This document shows, piece after piece, positions 30,546 through 38,041 of a stretch of DNA of 40,112 nucleotides. This stretch comes from Fodinibacter sp038330415 (GTDB lineage Bacteria > Actinomycetota > Actinomycetes > Actinomycetales > Dermatophilaceae). Position 1 is the stretch's first letter; each line of letters starts with the position of its first letter. Under the pieces are notes generated by a model. The model saw nothing but the letters and a program-made list of their open reading frames with translations. It had not been told where the DNA came from and did not search any database. The stretch is from assembly GCA_038330415.1 (NCBI GenBank), contig JBBQNZ010000016.1:1-40112 (forward strand), read 5' to 3'. Made by a program: the position numbers and the translations under genes.

Positions 30546-31745
30546 TCAGGTGCCGACGGTGACCGCCTGAGCCTCCTCGATCGAGCCGACCGGGTCGAGC
30601 TCGTGGTCGACGCCGTGTAGGTACGAGCGGCCTGCGAGGAGCACGGCCACGCCGGCCAGCACCGCGACCGACCCCACCCAGAACGGCAGGTGCACCGACT
30701 TCTCGCCGAGCCTGCCCGCCATGTAGGGGGCCACCGCACCGCCGGCGAAGCGCACGAAGCTGTAGGCCGACGAGGCCACCCCGCGCTCGACCGGCGACAC
30801 GGTCATCACGGTCTCGGTGATGAGGGTGTTGTTCACCCCGAGGAACCCGCCCGCGACGACCACCCCCACGACGAGCACCGCCTTGGAGTCCGTCCACAAC
30901 GCCATGGCCGCGAGCACGAGCGCGAAGCCGACCAGGGCGACGACGATGCCGGCCACGGTGCCGATCCGGCCCTGCACCCACGGCGCGATGAGCACCGACG
31001 CGATGGCCAGGAACAACCCCCACCCGAAGAACACCAGCCCGGTGCCGTGCGCTGACAGGTCGAGCGGGAACGGGGTGAACGCCAGCAGCGTGAAGAACCC
31101 CACGTTGTAGAGCAGCGCCGTCACCGCGACCGTGGCCAGCCCCCGGTGCCGCAGCGCCTGCAGGGGCGCAGCCAACGACGTCGGCGGCGTGTCGGGCCGG
31201 GTGTCGGGCAGGGTGACCCAGGTGGTGACCAGGGCGACGAGCATCAGCGCGCTGACGCCGAAGAACGGCCAGCGCCAGGAGATGCCGCCGAGCACCCCAC
31301 CGAGCAGCGGGCCGGCGGCGATGCCGAGCCCGAGTGCGGCCTCGTAGAGGATGATCGCCTGCCCCACCGACCCGCGGGCGGCGCGCACGATGGTCGCCAG
31401 CGCGGTGGCGATGAACAGGGCGTTGCCCAGCCCCCACACGGCGCGCCAGCCGACGACGCCGGCGATGGTGTCCTGGGTGCCCGCCAGCCCGGCGCCGACG
31501 ATGATGACGGTCAGGCCGAGCAGCAGGGTGCGCTTCGGGCCGATCCGGCTCGACACCCACCCGGTGCCGAGCATCGCGACGCCCATCACGGCCATGTAGC
31601 TGGTGAAGAGCAGCGACACCTGCGACGGCGAGGCGCCGAGCTCTTCGGCGATGGGCTTGAGGATGGGGTCGACAAGGCCGATCCCCATGAAGGCGACGAC
31701 GCACGCGAAGGCGACGCTCCAGACGGTCTTGGGCTGGCGCCACAT
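30546..31745 (-). CDS. MFS transporter (MarR-linked efflux)
   Basis: A 399-residue, 12-segment major facilitator of the DHA1/EmrD-like type. Visible marks are the N-terminal VAFMGIGLVDPILKPIAEELGAS, motif A-like GTGWVSSRIGPKRTLLLGL, and GLGIAAGPLLGGVLGG in segment 5, which matches the antiporter motif C (GxxxGPxxGG). ATG 31745 follows the MarR gene stop by 3 bp, so the two are one operon. A drug or metabolite exporter is the likely role; the substrate is unknown. Confidence 0.92.
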   Translation of the reverse strand: MWRQPKTVWSVAFACVVAFMGIGLVDPILKPIAEELGASPSQVSLLFTSYMAVMGVAMLGTGWVSSRIGPKRTLLLGLTVIIVGAGLAGTQDTIAGVVGWRAVWGLGNALFIATALATIVRAARGSVGQAIILYEAALGLGIAAGPLLGGVLGGISWRWPFFGVSALMLVALVTTWVTLPDTRPDTPPTSLAAPLQALRHRGLATVAVTALLYNVGFFTLLAFTPFPLDLSAHGTGLVFFGWGLFLAIASVLIAPWVQGRIGTVAGIVVALVGFALVLAAMALWTDSKAVLVVGVVVAGGFLGVNNTLITETVMTVSPVERGVASSAYSFVRFAGGAVAPYMAGRLGEKSVHLPFWVGSVAVLAGVAVLLAGRSYLHGVDHELDPVGSIEEAQAVTVGT

Positions 31746-31748
31746 GGT

Positions 31749-32204
31749 TCAGGGGTCCTTCCGGTCGGGGGTGGGGTGCTCGTGCCGGGTCGCGTCGAGC
31801 AGCTCGCCGAGCAGGGCGACGGCGTCGCGCAGCCGGCCCGCGTCGGGGTGCACGGCATCCAGCACGGGTGCCAGAGCGGCGCCGCGGGCGCGGCGCAGCC
31901 GGGCGAGTGCGGCAGCACCGTCGGCGGTGAGGCCGACGAGGCTGGCCCGGGCGTCCGCCGGGTCGGGGGTGCGAGTGACCAGGCCGTCGGCCTCGAGCCG
32001 CTGCACCTGCGTGGTCATCGACGGCTGGCTGCAGTGGTCGGCATCGGCCAGTGCGGTGATCCGGGCGGCGCCGAGGTCGTCGACAAGGGCGAGCACGCGG
32101 GCCTGCGCGTACGGCATCCCGAGGTCGGCGTGCTGCGAGGCCCAGCGCGAGAGGCGGGCGGCGCTGCGCAGCAGCTCGTCGGCGAGGGTGTCGGTCGCGG
32201 TCAC
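31749..32204 (-). CDS. MarR-family regulator
   Basis: A 151-residue winged-helix repressor. The DNA-binding core is ITALADADHCSQPSMTTQVQRLEADGLVTRTPDPADARASLVGLT, with the wing between strands. GTG 32204 gives the expected length. It starts about 7-8 nt beyond a -10-like TAAATA, so the mRNA is probably leaderless. The palindrome overlapping this promoter (32214-32236) is the obvious autoregulatory operator. It shares an operon with the MFS gene. Confidence 0.92.
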   Translation of the reverse strand: MTATDTLADELLRSAARLSRWASQHADLGMPYAQARVLALVDDLGAARITALADADHCSQPSMTTQVQRLEADGLVTRTPDPADARASLVGLTADGAAALARLRRARGAALAPVLDAVHPDAGRLRDAVALLGELLDATRHEHPTPDRKDP

Positions 32205-32213
32205 CCAGCGATA

Positions 32214-32236
32214 TTTACATAGGAAACCTATGTAAA
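32214..32236 (-). promoter_or_regulatory. MarR operator overlapping promoter
   Basis: Perfect arms TTTACATAGG (32214-32223) and CCTATGTAAA (32227-32236) around AAA. On the minus strand TTGTTT (-35) and TAAATA (-10), 16 bp apart, lie over both arms, so a bound dimer would block RNA polymerase. It is AT-rich against its surroundings. Confidence 0.85.
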
Positions 32237-32250
32237 CAAGTCGAGACGCC

Positions 32251-32278
32251 CGGATGCCGGGTGCGCACCCGGCATCCG
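32251..32278. repeat. Perfect 28-bp palindrome built from the purD repeat core
   Basis: Two 14-nt arms meet without a loop; the left arm CGGATGCCGGGTGC is identical to the first 14 bases of the 24-bp repeat at 25579-25688. It lies between the divergent marR and ABC genes. Confidence 0.9.
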
Positions 32279-32281
32279 CGG

Positions 32282-32295
32282 ATGACAGATGTCAT
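32282..32295. promoter_or_regulatory. Dyad before second ABC/two-component module
   Basis: ATGACA-GA-TGTCAT is a perfect 6-2-6 dyad about 60 bp before the ABC ATPase start. Its size suits a LuxR-type response regulator, so the regulator at 35273 is a candidate ligand; this is positional inference. Confidence 0.4.
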
Positions 32296-32353
32296 GGGCC
32301 GGACGTGACAGGCGACCCGAGGCCGGCGCCGCCGACGGCGGCACGCTGGAGGC

Positions 32354-33298
32354 ATGAACACGACGAGCATCCCCGCGGTGCGACTGGGCGGGGTCACGAA
32401 GGACTTCGGCGACGTGCACGCGGTTCGAGGTATCGACCTCGAGATCCAACCCGGCGAGATGGTGGCCTTCCTCGGCCCCAACGGTGCCGGCAAGACCACC
32501 ACCATCGACATGGTGCTGGGGCTCTCCCACCCGACGGCCGGCGAGGTCGAGGTGTTCGGCATGGCGCCGCGCCAGGCCATCGCCCGTGGCCTGGTGGCCG
32601 CCGTGATGCAGACGGGCGGCCTGCTCAAGGACCTCACCGTGCGCGAGACGGTGCAGTACACCGCCAGCCTGTTCGCCGACACCAAGCCGGCGGATGCCGT
32701 GCTCGAGAGCGCGGGCATCACCGAGATCGCCGGGCGCAAGGTGGCCAAGTGCTCGGGCGGCGAGCAGCAGCGGCTGCGGTTCGCGATGGCGCTGCTGTCC
32801 GACCCGGCCCTGCTGCTCCTCGACGAGCCCACCACCGGGATGGACGTGGAGGGGCGGCGCTCGTTCTGGGGTGCGATCCGTGAGGACGCGCGCCAGGGCC
32901 GCTCCGTGCTCTTCGCCACGCACTACCTCGAGGAGGCCGATCTCTACGCCGACCGGATCGTGCTGATCAGCAGCGGCCGCATCGTCGCCGACGGCACCGG
33001 CAGCGAGATCAAGGCGCTGGCGTCCGGGCGCACCGTGCGGGCCACCCTGACCCGGGCGGACACCGCGGCGCTGGGCCGGCTCGGCGGGGTCGAGCATGTC
33101 GAGGTGCGCGGCGAGCAGGTCTACGTGCACGCGCAGGACAGCGACCTCGTCGCTCGCTACCTGCTCACCGAGACCGACGCCCGCGACCTCGAGATCACGA
33201 CCCACGGGCTCGAAGACGCCTTCCTCAGCCTCACCGGCCGCACCACGGCCGAGCCCGGACCCCAGACCGACCTCACCCTCGAAGGAGCCGTGCGATGA
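32354..33298 (+). CDS. ABC transporter ATP-binding protein (ABC-2 type, module 2)
   Basis: A 314-residue exporter ATPase. It has Walker A GPNGAGKT (41-48), signature CSGGEQQRLRFAMAL (Cys replacing the usual Leu before SGG), Walker B LLLLDEPTTGMD and H-loop ATHYLEEADLYADR. A ~100-residue C-terminal domain follows. ATG 32354 has GGAGG at 32346-32350. It overlaps the permease gene by ATGA. Similar order but clearly diverged sequence from the ATPase at 6900. Confidence 0.93.
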   Translation: MNTTSIPAVRLGGVTKDFGDVHAVRGIDLEIQPGEMVAFLGPNGAGKTTTIDMVLGLSHPTAGEVEVFGMAPRQAIARGLVAAVMQTGGLLKDLTVRETVQYTASLFADTKPADAVLESAGITEIAGRKVAKCSGGEQQRLRFAMALLSDPALLLLDEPTTGMDVEGRRSFWGAIREDARQGRSVLFATHYLEEADLYADRIVLISSGRIVADGTGSEIKALASGRTVRATLTRADTAALGRLGGVEHVEVRGEQVYVHAQDSDLVARYLLTETDARDLEITTHGLEDAFLSLTGRTTAEPGPQTDLTLEGAVR

Positions 33299-34119
33299 CC
33301 GCCGTTCCCGCGGACCCGACCGCCTACGCCGCCGGCACAGCGGCATCCGTCGACCCGAGCACCCGCCGGGTGCCGCCGATGGGCGGCCTCAACACGACCC
33401 TGGTGCGCATCGAGCTGAAGCGGATGCTGCGCAACCGCCGCACGATCATCTTCGCGCTGGTCTTCCCCACCGCGATGTTCTTCGTCTTCGGCTCGGGAAC
33501 CGGGGGCAACCAGAGCGTCGGCGTGGGCAACGTCTCGGCCTACGTCATGGTCTCGATGGCCCTGTACGGCGGCGCGCTCATCGCCGCCTCCACGGGCGCC
33601 GGTGTCGCGGTCGAGCGGGCTCTGGGCTGGTCGCGACAACTGCGGCTCACCCCGCTGCACCCGACCGCCTACATCCTGGTCAAGGCGTTCGTGGCCCTGG
33701 TCATGGGCGCGGTGGCCATCCTCGCCGTCTTCGCCATCGGGGCGGTTCAGGGCAAGCCCCAGATGCCGACCGACGTCTGGCTCAAGTGCGGCCTGCTCAC
33801 CCTGGCCTGCGTGTTGTCCTTCGCGGCGCTGGGCGTCTTCGTCGGCTACCTCGTGCCCGGCGAGAACGTCATGCAGGTGCTCGGGCCCGGGCTGGCGCTG
33901 CTCGCCTTCCTCGGCGGCCTCTTCATCCCGATCAGCACCTACAGCCCCCTGGTTCGCGACATCGCCTACTGGACACCGATGTACGGCGTGGCCGAGGTGG
34001 CCCGGGCGCCGCTCACCCAGGAGCTGCCGTGGTACGCCGTCGTCAACGCGGTCGCCTGGCTGGCCATCTTCGTGCTCGGCGCCGCGTGGCGGATGAGCAA
34101 GGACACCGCGCGGGTCTGA
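33295..34119 (+). CDS. ABC-2 type permease (module 2)
   Basis: A 274-residue membrane subunit with six hydrophobic segments after a ~30-residue soluble N-terminus. Landmarks are RIELKRMLRNRRTIIFALVFPTAMFFVFG, VERALGWSRQLRLTPLHPTAYILVK and GLFIPISTYSPLVRDIAYWTPMYGVAEVAR. The order and motifs match DesK/DesR-linked and other kinase-linked ABC-2 exporters. It is followed after 8 bp by the kinase gene. Confidence 0.91.
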   Translation: MTAVPADPTAYAAGTAASVDPSTRRVPPMGGLNTTLVRIELKRMLRNRRTIIFALVFPTAMFFVFGSGTGGNQSVGVGNVSAYVMVSMALYGGALIAASTGAGVAVERALGWSRQLRLTPLHPTAYILVKAFVALVMGAVAILAVFAIGAVQGKPQMPTDVWLKCGLLTLACVLSFAALGVFVGYLVPGENVMQVLGPGLALLAFLGGLFIPISTYSPLVRDIAYWTPMYGVAEVARAPLTQELPWYAVVNAVAWLAIFVLGAAWRMSKDTARV

Positions 34120-34127
34120 CGGCTAGC

Positions 34128-35276
34128 GTGACGAACGTGTCCACCACCCCGGTCCCCCAGCAGCCGCTCACCCGGCGCTGGGGTGTCGGGTTCGCCGCGA
34201 TCTGGCTGTTCTTCCTGCTCGACCCGCTGAAGCACGCCTGGGACACCCGTGACACCCTCGCGGGCGTCGTCGGCGGGGTGGTGACGATCGTCTTCGGCGC
34301 CTTCTACCTGATGATCTGGGGGCGCCTGCGCCGCGACCGCAACGACTTCGCCGGGCCGCCGGCCGCGGTGCGGTCGCTCACCTACCTGGTCGTGCTCCTC
34401 GCACTCGCGGGCGTGATGATCGCGACCCTCGGCGAGACCGGCATGAACTCGCTCGTCTACGTCGCCGTCGCGGCCGTGATGATGTTCCCGCTGTGGCTCG
34501 CGGGCCTGGCCATGCTGCTGCTCGTCGGCCTGGCCTTCCTGCTGTACGCACAGAACCCGTCGTGGTCCAGCCCGGTCGGGCTGGTGTTCTCCCTCTTCGC
34601 CGCGTCGGTGGCCGTCTTCGGCATCCGGCAGATGATGGCGCGCAACGCGGACCTGGTGCGGGCGCACCAGAAGAACGCCGAGCTGGCCGTCGAGAACGAG
34701 CGCACCCGGTTCGCCCGCGACCTGCACGACATCCTGGGCCACTCGCTCACCGTCATCACCGTCAAGGCCGAGCTCGCGAACCGGCTGCTCGACGTCGACG
34801 TCGAGCGGGCCCGGGCCGAGCTCACCGACCTCGAGCGGCTCTCGCGCGACGCACTCGCCGACGTGCGCCGGGCTGTCGAGGGCTACCGCGAGCTGACCCT
34901 TCCCGGCGAGCTCGCGCGCGCGAGAACGGCGCTGGCCGCTGCCGAGATCGAGGCCGAGCTGCCCAACTCCACCGACGAGGTGCCTTCGCACCTGCGCGAG
35001 CTGTTCGCGTGGACCGTGCGCGAGGGGGTCACCAACGTCATCCGGCACAGTGGGGCGACGCGGTGCGAGGTGCGGCTGGGCCCGGACGCCGCCGAGGTCG
35101 TCGACGACGGCGGCGGTGCGGACGGTGCCGCCTCCGGTGCTGTCTCCGGTGCAGAGGCCGGTCGTTCGGGGAGCGGGCTGGTCGGCCTACGCGAGCGGGC
35201 GTCAGCGGTGGGCGGCACGGTCACGACCCAGGTGGGGGAGCCGCGGGGATACACGCTGCGGGTGGCCGTCGGATGA
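34128..35276 (+). CDS. Sensor histidine kinase, DesK type (module 2)
   Basis: A 382-residue kinase with five or six membrane segments in the first ~170 residues. The HisKA_3 box ERTRFARDLHDILGHSLTVI has phospho-acceptor His200. The ATPase domain is marked by VTNVIRHSGATRCEVRL (N-box), VDDGGG (G1) and SGLVGLRERASAVGG (G2). Between G1 and G2 lies a Gly/Ala/Ser-rich stretch (~20 residues) that looks like an expanded flexible ATP lid. GTG 34128 was chosen; GTG 34137 is possible. It overlaps the regulator start by ATGA. Confidence 0.92.
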   Translation: MTNVSTTPVPQQPLTRRWGVGFAAIWLFFLLDPLKHAWDTRDTLAGVVGGVVTIVFGAFYLMIWGRLRRDRNDFAGPPAAVRSLTYLVVLLALAGVMIATLGETGMNSLVYVAVAAVMMFPLWLAGLAMLLLVGLAFLLYAQNPSWSSPVGLVFSLFAASVAVFGIRQMMARNADLVRAHQKNAELAVENERTRFARDLHDILGHSLTVITVKAELANRLLDVDVERARAELTDLERLSRDALADVRRAVEGYRELTLPGELARARTALAAAEIEAELPNSTDEVPSHLRELFAWTVREGVTNVIRHSGATRCEVRLGPDAAEVVDDGGGADGAASGAVSGAEAGRSGSGLVGLRERASAVGGTVTTQVGEPRGYTLRVAVG

Positions 35277-35890
35277 GCGGCGAATCGATCAGGCTGCTGC
35301 TCGCCGACGACCAGGCGCTGGTGCGTGGGGCGCTGTCGGCGTTGTTGAGTCTGGAGTCCGACCTCGAGGTGGTCGCGGAGGTGGGGTCGGGGCTGGAGGT
35401 GCTGCCGGCGGTGGCCGAGTTCCGGCCCGATGTGGCCCTGCTCGATGTCGAGATGCCGGGGATGGACGGCATCACGGCCTCGGCCGCGGTGCGTGCGGCC
35501 TTTCCCGACACCCGGGTGCTGATCGTGACCACGTTCGGTCGGCCGGGGTTCCTGCACCGGGCGATGAAGTCTGGCGCCAGCGGGTTCGTCGTCAAGGACA
35601 CACCCGCGGCCCAGCTCGCGGATGCCGTGCGGCGGGTGCACGCCGGCCTGCGGGTGGTCGACCCGTCGCTGGCCACGGACAGCCTGGTGGCGGGGGAGTC
35701 GCCGCTGACGCCGCGGGAGACCGACGTGCTGCAGGCCGCACGCGACGGCTCGTCGGTGGCAGCGATCGCGCGGCGGCTGTTCCTCTCGGAGGGCACCGTG
35801 CGCAACCACCTGTCCAGTGCCATCGGCAAGACCGGGGCGGGGAACCGCGCCGAGGCGGTGCTCATCGCGGACGGCAACGGCTGGCTCTGA
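35273..35890 (+). CDS. LuxR/NarL-family response regulator, DesR type (module 2)
   Basis: A 205-residue regulator. The receiver domain has D12/D13, phospho-acceptor D58 in VALLDVEMPG and K108 in FVVKDTP. The C-terminal helix-turn-helix is LTPRETDVLQAARDGSSVAAIARRLFLSEGTVRNHL (~142-180). ATG 35273 overlaps the kinase stop. It probably controls the ABC genes upstream; the dyad at 32282-32295 is a candidate site. Confidence 0.94.
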   Translation: MSGESIRLLLADDQALVRGALSALLSLESDLEVVAEVGSGLEVLPAVAEFRPDVALLDVEMPGMDGITASAAVRAAFPDTRVLIVTTFGRPGFLHRAMKSGASGFVVKDTPAAQLADAVRRVHAGLRVVDPSLATDSLVAGESPLTPRETDVLQAARDGSSVAAIARRLFLSEGTVRNHLSSAIGKTGAGNRAEAVLIADGNGWL

Positions 35891-35951
35891 GTGGGTTCGG
35901 ACCGCACGGGTCGCGGCGTTCGCGGAGCAACTGGCTGCGGCGCGCTGCCCG

Positions 35952-36173
35952 TCAGAGCTTGGTCATCTTGCGGAACGGCGTCGCGATCCGAACGGTCTTG
36001 TTGCTGAAGTCGACCGTCGCTCCGCCGGCATCGACGCTCACGACTCGACCGAACCCGTAAGAGTCATGTGAGACCCGGTCGCCGACCACGTACTCCTCGA
36101 TCACCGGCTCGGGGTGCCGCTGGAAGGGGCTGCTGGGGTGATGAGGACGCAGGTTCGCAGGTGTGGTATCCAT
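35952..36173 (-). CDS. Small Tudor/KOW-like domain protein
   Basis: A 73-residue protein. The C-terminal ~45 residues (EYVVGDRVSHDSYGFGRVVSVD, TVDFSNKTVRIATPFRKMTKL) resemble the Tudor-like domain at the C-terminus of PcrA/UvrD helicases, which contacts RNA polymerase, and also CarD-type N-domains. ATG 36173 was preferred to 36212 because the upstream codons are not family-like and CATACT seven bases before it could be a -10 (leaderless). It is convergent with the module-2 regulator. A role in RNA polymerase binding is only a suggestion from the fold. Confidence 0.75.
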   Translation of the reverse strand: MDTTPANLRPHHPSSPFQRHPEPVIEEYVVGDRVSHDSYGFGRVVSVDAGGATVDFSNKTVRIATPFRKMTKL

Positions 36174-36409
36174 TCCCCCAAGTATGCGCGCTCGCATGAG
36201 CCCCGTCTGCATGTTGGCCCGGCTGGGTGCGTGGAACTGGCTCCACGCCAGACTCGACCAGGCAGTTCTGGCACCTGATTCTGTCGAACCCCTCCTGGCC
36301 TGTGCTGGTCAATCAGTGCTCACGAACCGGAAGATCCGCCGATGTGGGGCACACTCAGGTCTGCTCGGGCGTTGTTCGGGTTCCACCCCTGAACGGGAAG
36401 GCACCACTG
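36174..36409. other. Divergent intergenic region
   Basis: These 236 bp separate the Tudor-like gene and the DUF4193 gene and are less GC-rich than the flanks. No gene-like frame, repeat or clear hairpin was found; it should hold both promoters. Confidence 0.5.
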
Positions 36410-36694
36410 ATGGCGACCGACTACGACGCGCCGCGCCTACGCGAAGGCGACGAGGACAAACCCGAAACCCTGGAGGGGCTGCAGCAGAACGCGTCGCGCA
36501 CGGTGGACCTGCTCGAAGAGGGCGACCCGGACGGCGGTCTGGAGCTGCCGGGCGCAGACCTCTCCGGCCTGTCATTGGAGGTGCAGGTGCTGCCCAAGCA
36601 GGCGGACGAGTTCACCTGCATGCGCTGCTACCTCGTCGCGCACCGCTCGCAGCAGTCCAAGCCGGGAGTCAGCGTCTGCCGCGACTGCGCGTGA
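36410..36694 (+). CDS. DUF4193 family zinc-ribbon protein
   Basis: A 94-residue acidic protein. The N-terminal half is charged and probably disordered (DAPRLREGDEDKPETLEGLQ). The C-terminal half has CMRCYLVAHRSQQ and CRDCA, two CxxC knuckles that form a zinc ribbon, typical of the actinobacterial DUF4193 family. ATG 36410 is preceded by GGGAAGG. Function unknown; such ribbons often contact RNA polymerase or nucleic acid. Confidence 0.88.
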   Translation: MATDYDAPRLREGDEDKPETLEGLQQNASRTVDLLEEGDPDGGLELPGADLSGLSLEVQVLPKQADEFTCMRCYLVAHRSQQSKPGVSVCRDCA

Positions 36695-36697
36695 CCT

Positions 36698-36727
36698 CCC
36701 CGGTGCCGGCGGTCCGCCGGCACGGGG
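36698..36727 (+). terminator. Hairpin after DUF4193 gene
   Basis: GTGCCGGCGG and CCGCCGGCAC pair around a single T, extended by CCCC/GGGG with one bulged G (36698-36727). It starts 3 bp after the stop codon. Confidence 0.8.
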
Positions 36728-36883
36728 TGCGGCACCGAGCGGTGTGGCCCGCGGAGCTCCTGAAGGTTCTACGACACGGCAGCCGGGGTCCATCGGCCTC
36801 GTTTCGATGCGGACGGCCGTAGACTACAGCGAGCACGGCTGCCCTGGACCCCGGTGGCGTCACCACCACCGCAGGAGTCCGCC

Positions 36884-37123
36884 ATGACATTCAGCCAAGC
36901 GCCACCTGCGACCACCAGCCTCGACCTCGACGTGATGGCCCGCATCGCCGAGGAGGCCGGTCGCGACGCCTTCCGCAAGCCATCGGCCGAAGCCACGTTC
37001 GACACCAACGCTGCCCTGCGCACGATCCCGAACTCCGAAGCCATGCTCGTGACGGCGACCAGCCTCTACCGGGCCTGCCTTTCGGGCGCCACCGACCCCG
37101 CCACCGACCCCGCCGCCGACTGA
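36884..37123 (+). CDS. Small uncharacterised protein
   Basis: A 79-residue protein with CAGGAG (36872-36877) seven bases before ATG 36884. The core LDLDVMARIAEEAGRDAFRKP is an amphipathic helix; the C-terminus ends in a TDPA-type low-complexity tail. No membrane segment or cysteine pair. I do not recognise it. The codon third positions are strongly G/C, which supports a real gene. Confidence 0.6.
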   Translation: MTFSQAPPATTSLDLDVMARIAEEAGRDAFRKPSAEATFDTNAALRTIPNSEAMLVTATSLYRACLSGATDPATDPAAD

Positions 37124-37181
37124 CTCCAGCTTCTCGCGAAGTGAGCGTCCGGCCGGGACAGTGCATGGGCCCCTGGGTCGG

Positions 37182-37790
37182 CTACCCCTTGAGGTCTGCG
37201 ATGAAGTCCGACGCAGACGTCGGAGTGGAGAACATCGGGTAGTCGTACTTGATCGCGTTGTCGTGCTCCTCGGGAGAGGTGGCGGCGACGCAGTCGCTCA
37301 ACGTGATGACCTGGTAGCCGTTCTCGTAGCCCGACCGCATGGTCGACTCCACGCAGCAGTTCGTGAGGAACCCGCCCAGCGCAATGGTCGTGATCCCCTT
37401 GCTGCGCAGGATGAAGTCGAGGTTGGTGCTCGCGAACGTGTCCAGGCCGCGCTTGCCCTCGATGAGGATGTCGCCCTCGGCCGGAGCGAGCTCGTCGACG
37501 ATGTCGGCACCCCACGTGCCCTTGACGAAGGCGTTGCCGTCCACGACACCCTTGAGGATGCCGTACGGGTGGGAGCTGATCTCGTTGTAGCCGGGCGCGA
37601 AGGTGATCGGCGCGTGCATGACGGTCACTCCGGCGGCCCGAGCCGCAGCGACGACCTCCTGCGTCTTGGCCAGCATCTCGGTGCGGTCCATGACCTCCGA
37701 GACGGCCCCGTGGAGGACGCCGCCCTCGGACGTGAAGTCGTTCTGGTACTCGATCAGGACCACCGCGGTGGTGCTCGGGTCAACGGCCAT
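37182..37790 (-). CDS. Isochorismatase-like cysteine hydrolase
   Basis: A 202-residue member of the isochorismatase superfamily (nicotinamidase, ureidoacrylate and related hydrolases). The catalytic triad is visible: D18 in LIEYQNDF, K113 in IEGKRGLDTF and C146 in GGFLTNCCVEST. The neighbouring C145 is an unusual doublet. ATG 37790 with GAGGAGAGAA upstream replaces a longer frame starting at 37937 that is not family-like. The substrate is unknown. It is divergent from a MarR gene 251 bp away and may or may not be in its regulon. Confidence 0.92.
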   Translation of the reverse strand: MAVDPSTTAVVLIEYQNDFTSEGGVLHGAVSEVMDRTEMLAKTQEVVAAARAAGVTVMHAPITFAPGYNEISSHPYGILKGVVDGNAFVKGTWGADIVDELAPAEGDILIEGKRGLDTFASTNLDFILRSKGITTIALGGFLTNCCVESTMRSGYENGYQVITLSDCVAATSPEEHDNAIKYDYPMFSTPTSASDFIADLKG

Positions 37791-38006
37791 GTCTTCTCTC
37801 CTCGTGGTCGGGGCCTTGCGTCCAGCGCCTGTGCCTCGTCGTCGGAGAACTGGCGGCGACCGGGTCAGGCAACGGTGGCCGATGGGGCCTCCAGCGAGCA
37901 TCCTGCACCTCGACACGGCACCACGTCGATGGTTCACGGCTCGGGTACACCCCAGAAGGGGCAGCAGGCTCGGTGGAGGGAGGGCTCCATTCGCCCGTGG
38001 CTTCGT

Positions 38007-38035
38007 TTGACAGTCCGGTGTTCAGCGCTGAACAT
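38007..38035 (+). promoter_or_regulatory. MarR promoter with embedded operator
   Basis: TTGACA (38007-38012) and GAACAT (38030-38035) with a 17-bp spacer form a near-ideal promoter. The palindrome TGTTCAGCGCTGAACA (38019-38034) overlaps the spacer and -10. Transcription should start about 38042, the GTG of the gene itself. Confidence 0.8.
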
Positions 38036-38041
38036 TGGGTT

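Noticed and set aside
37973..38041. Upstream ATG start for the second MarR gene
   Set aside because: It would place the start codon upstream of the TTGACA/GAACAT promoter and operator.
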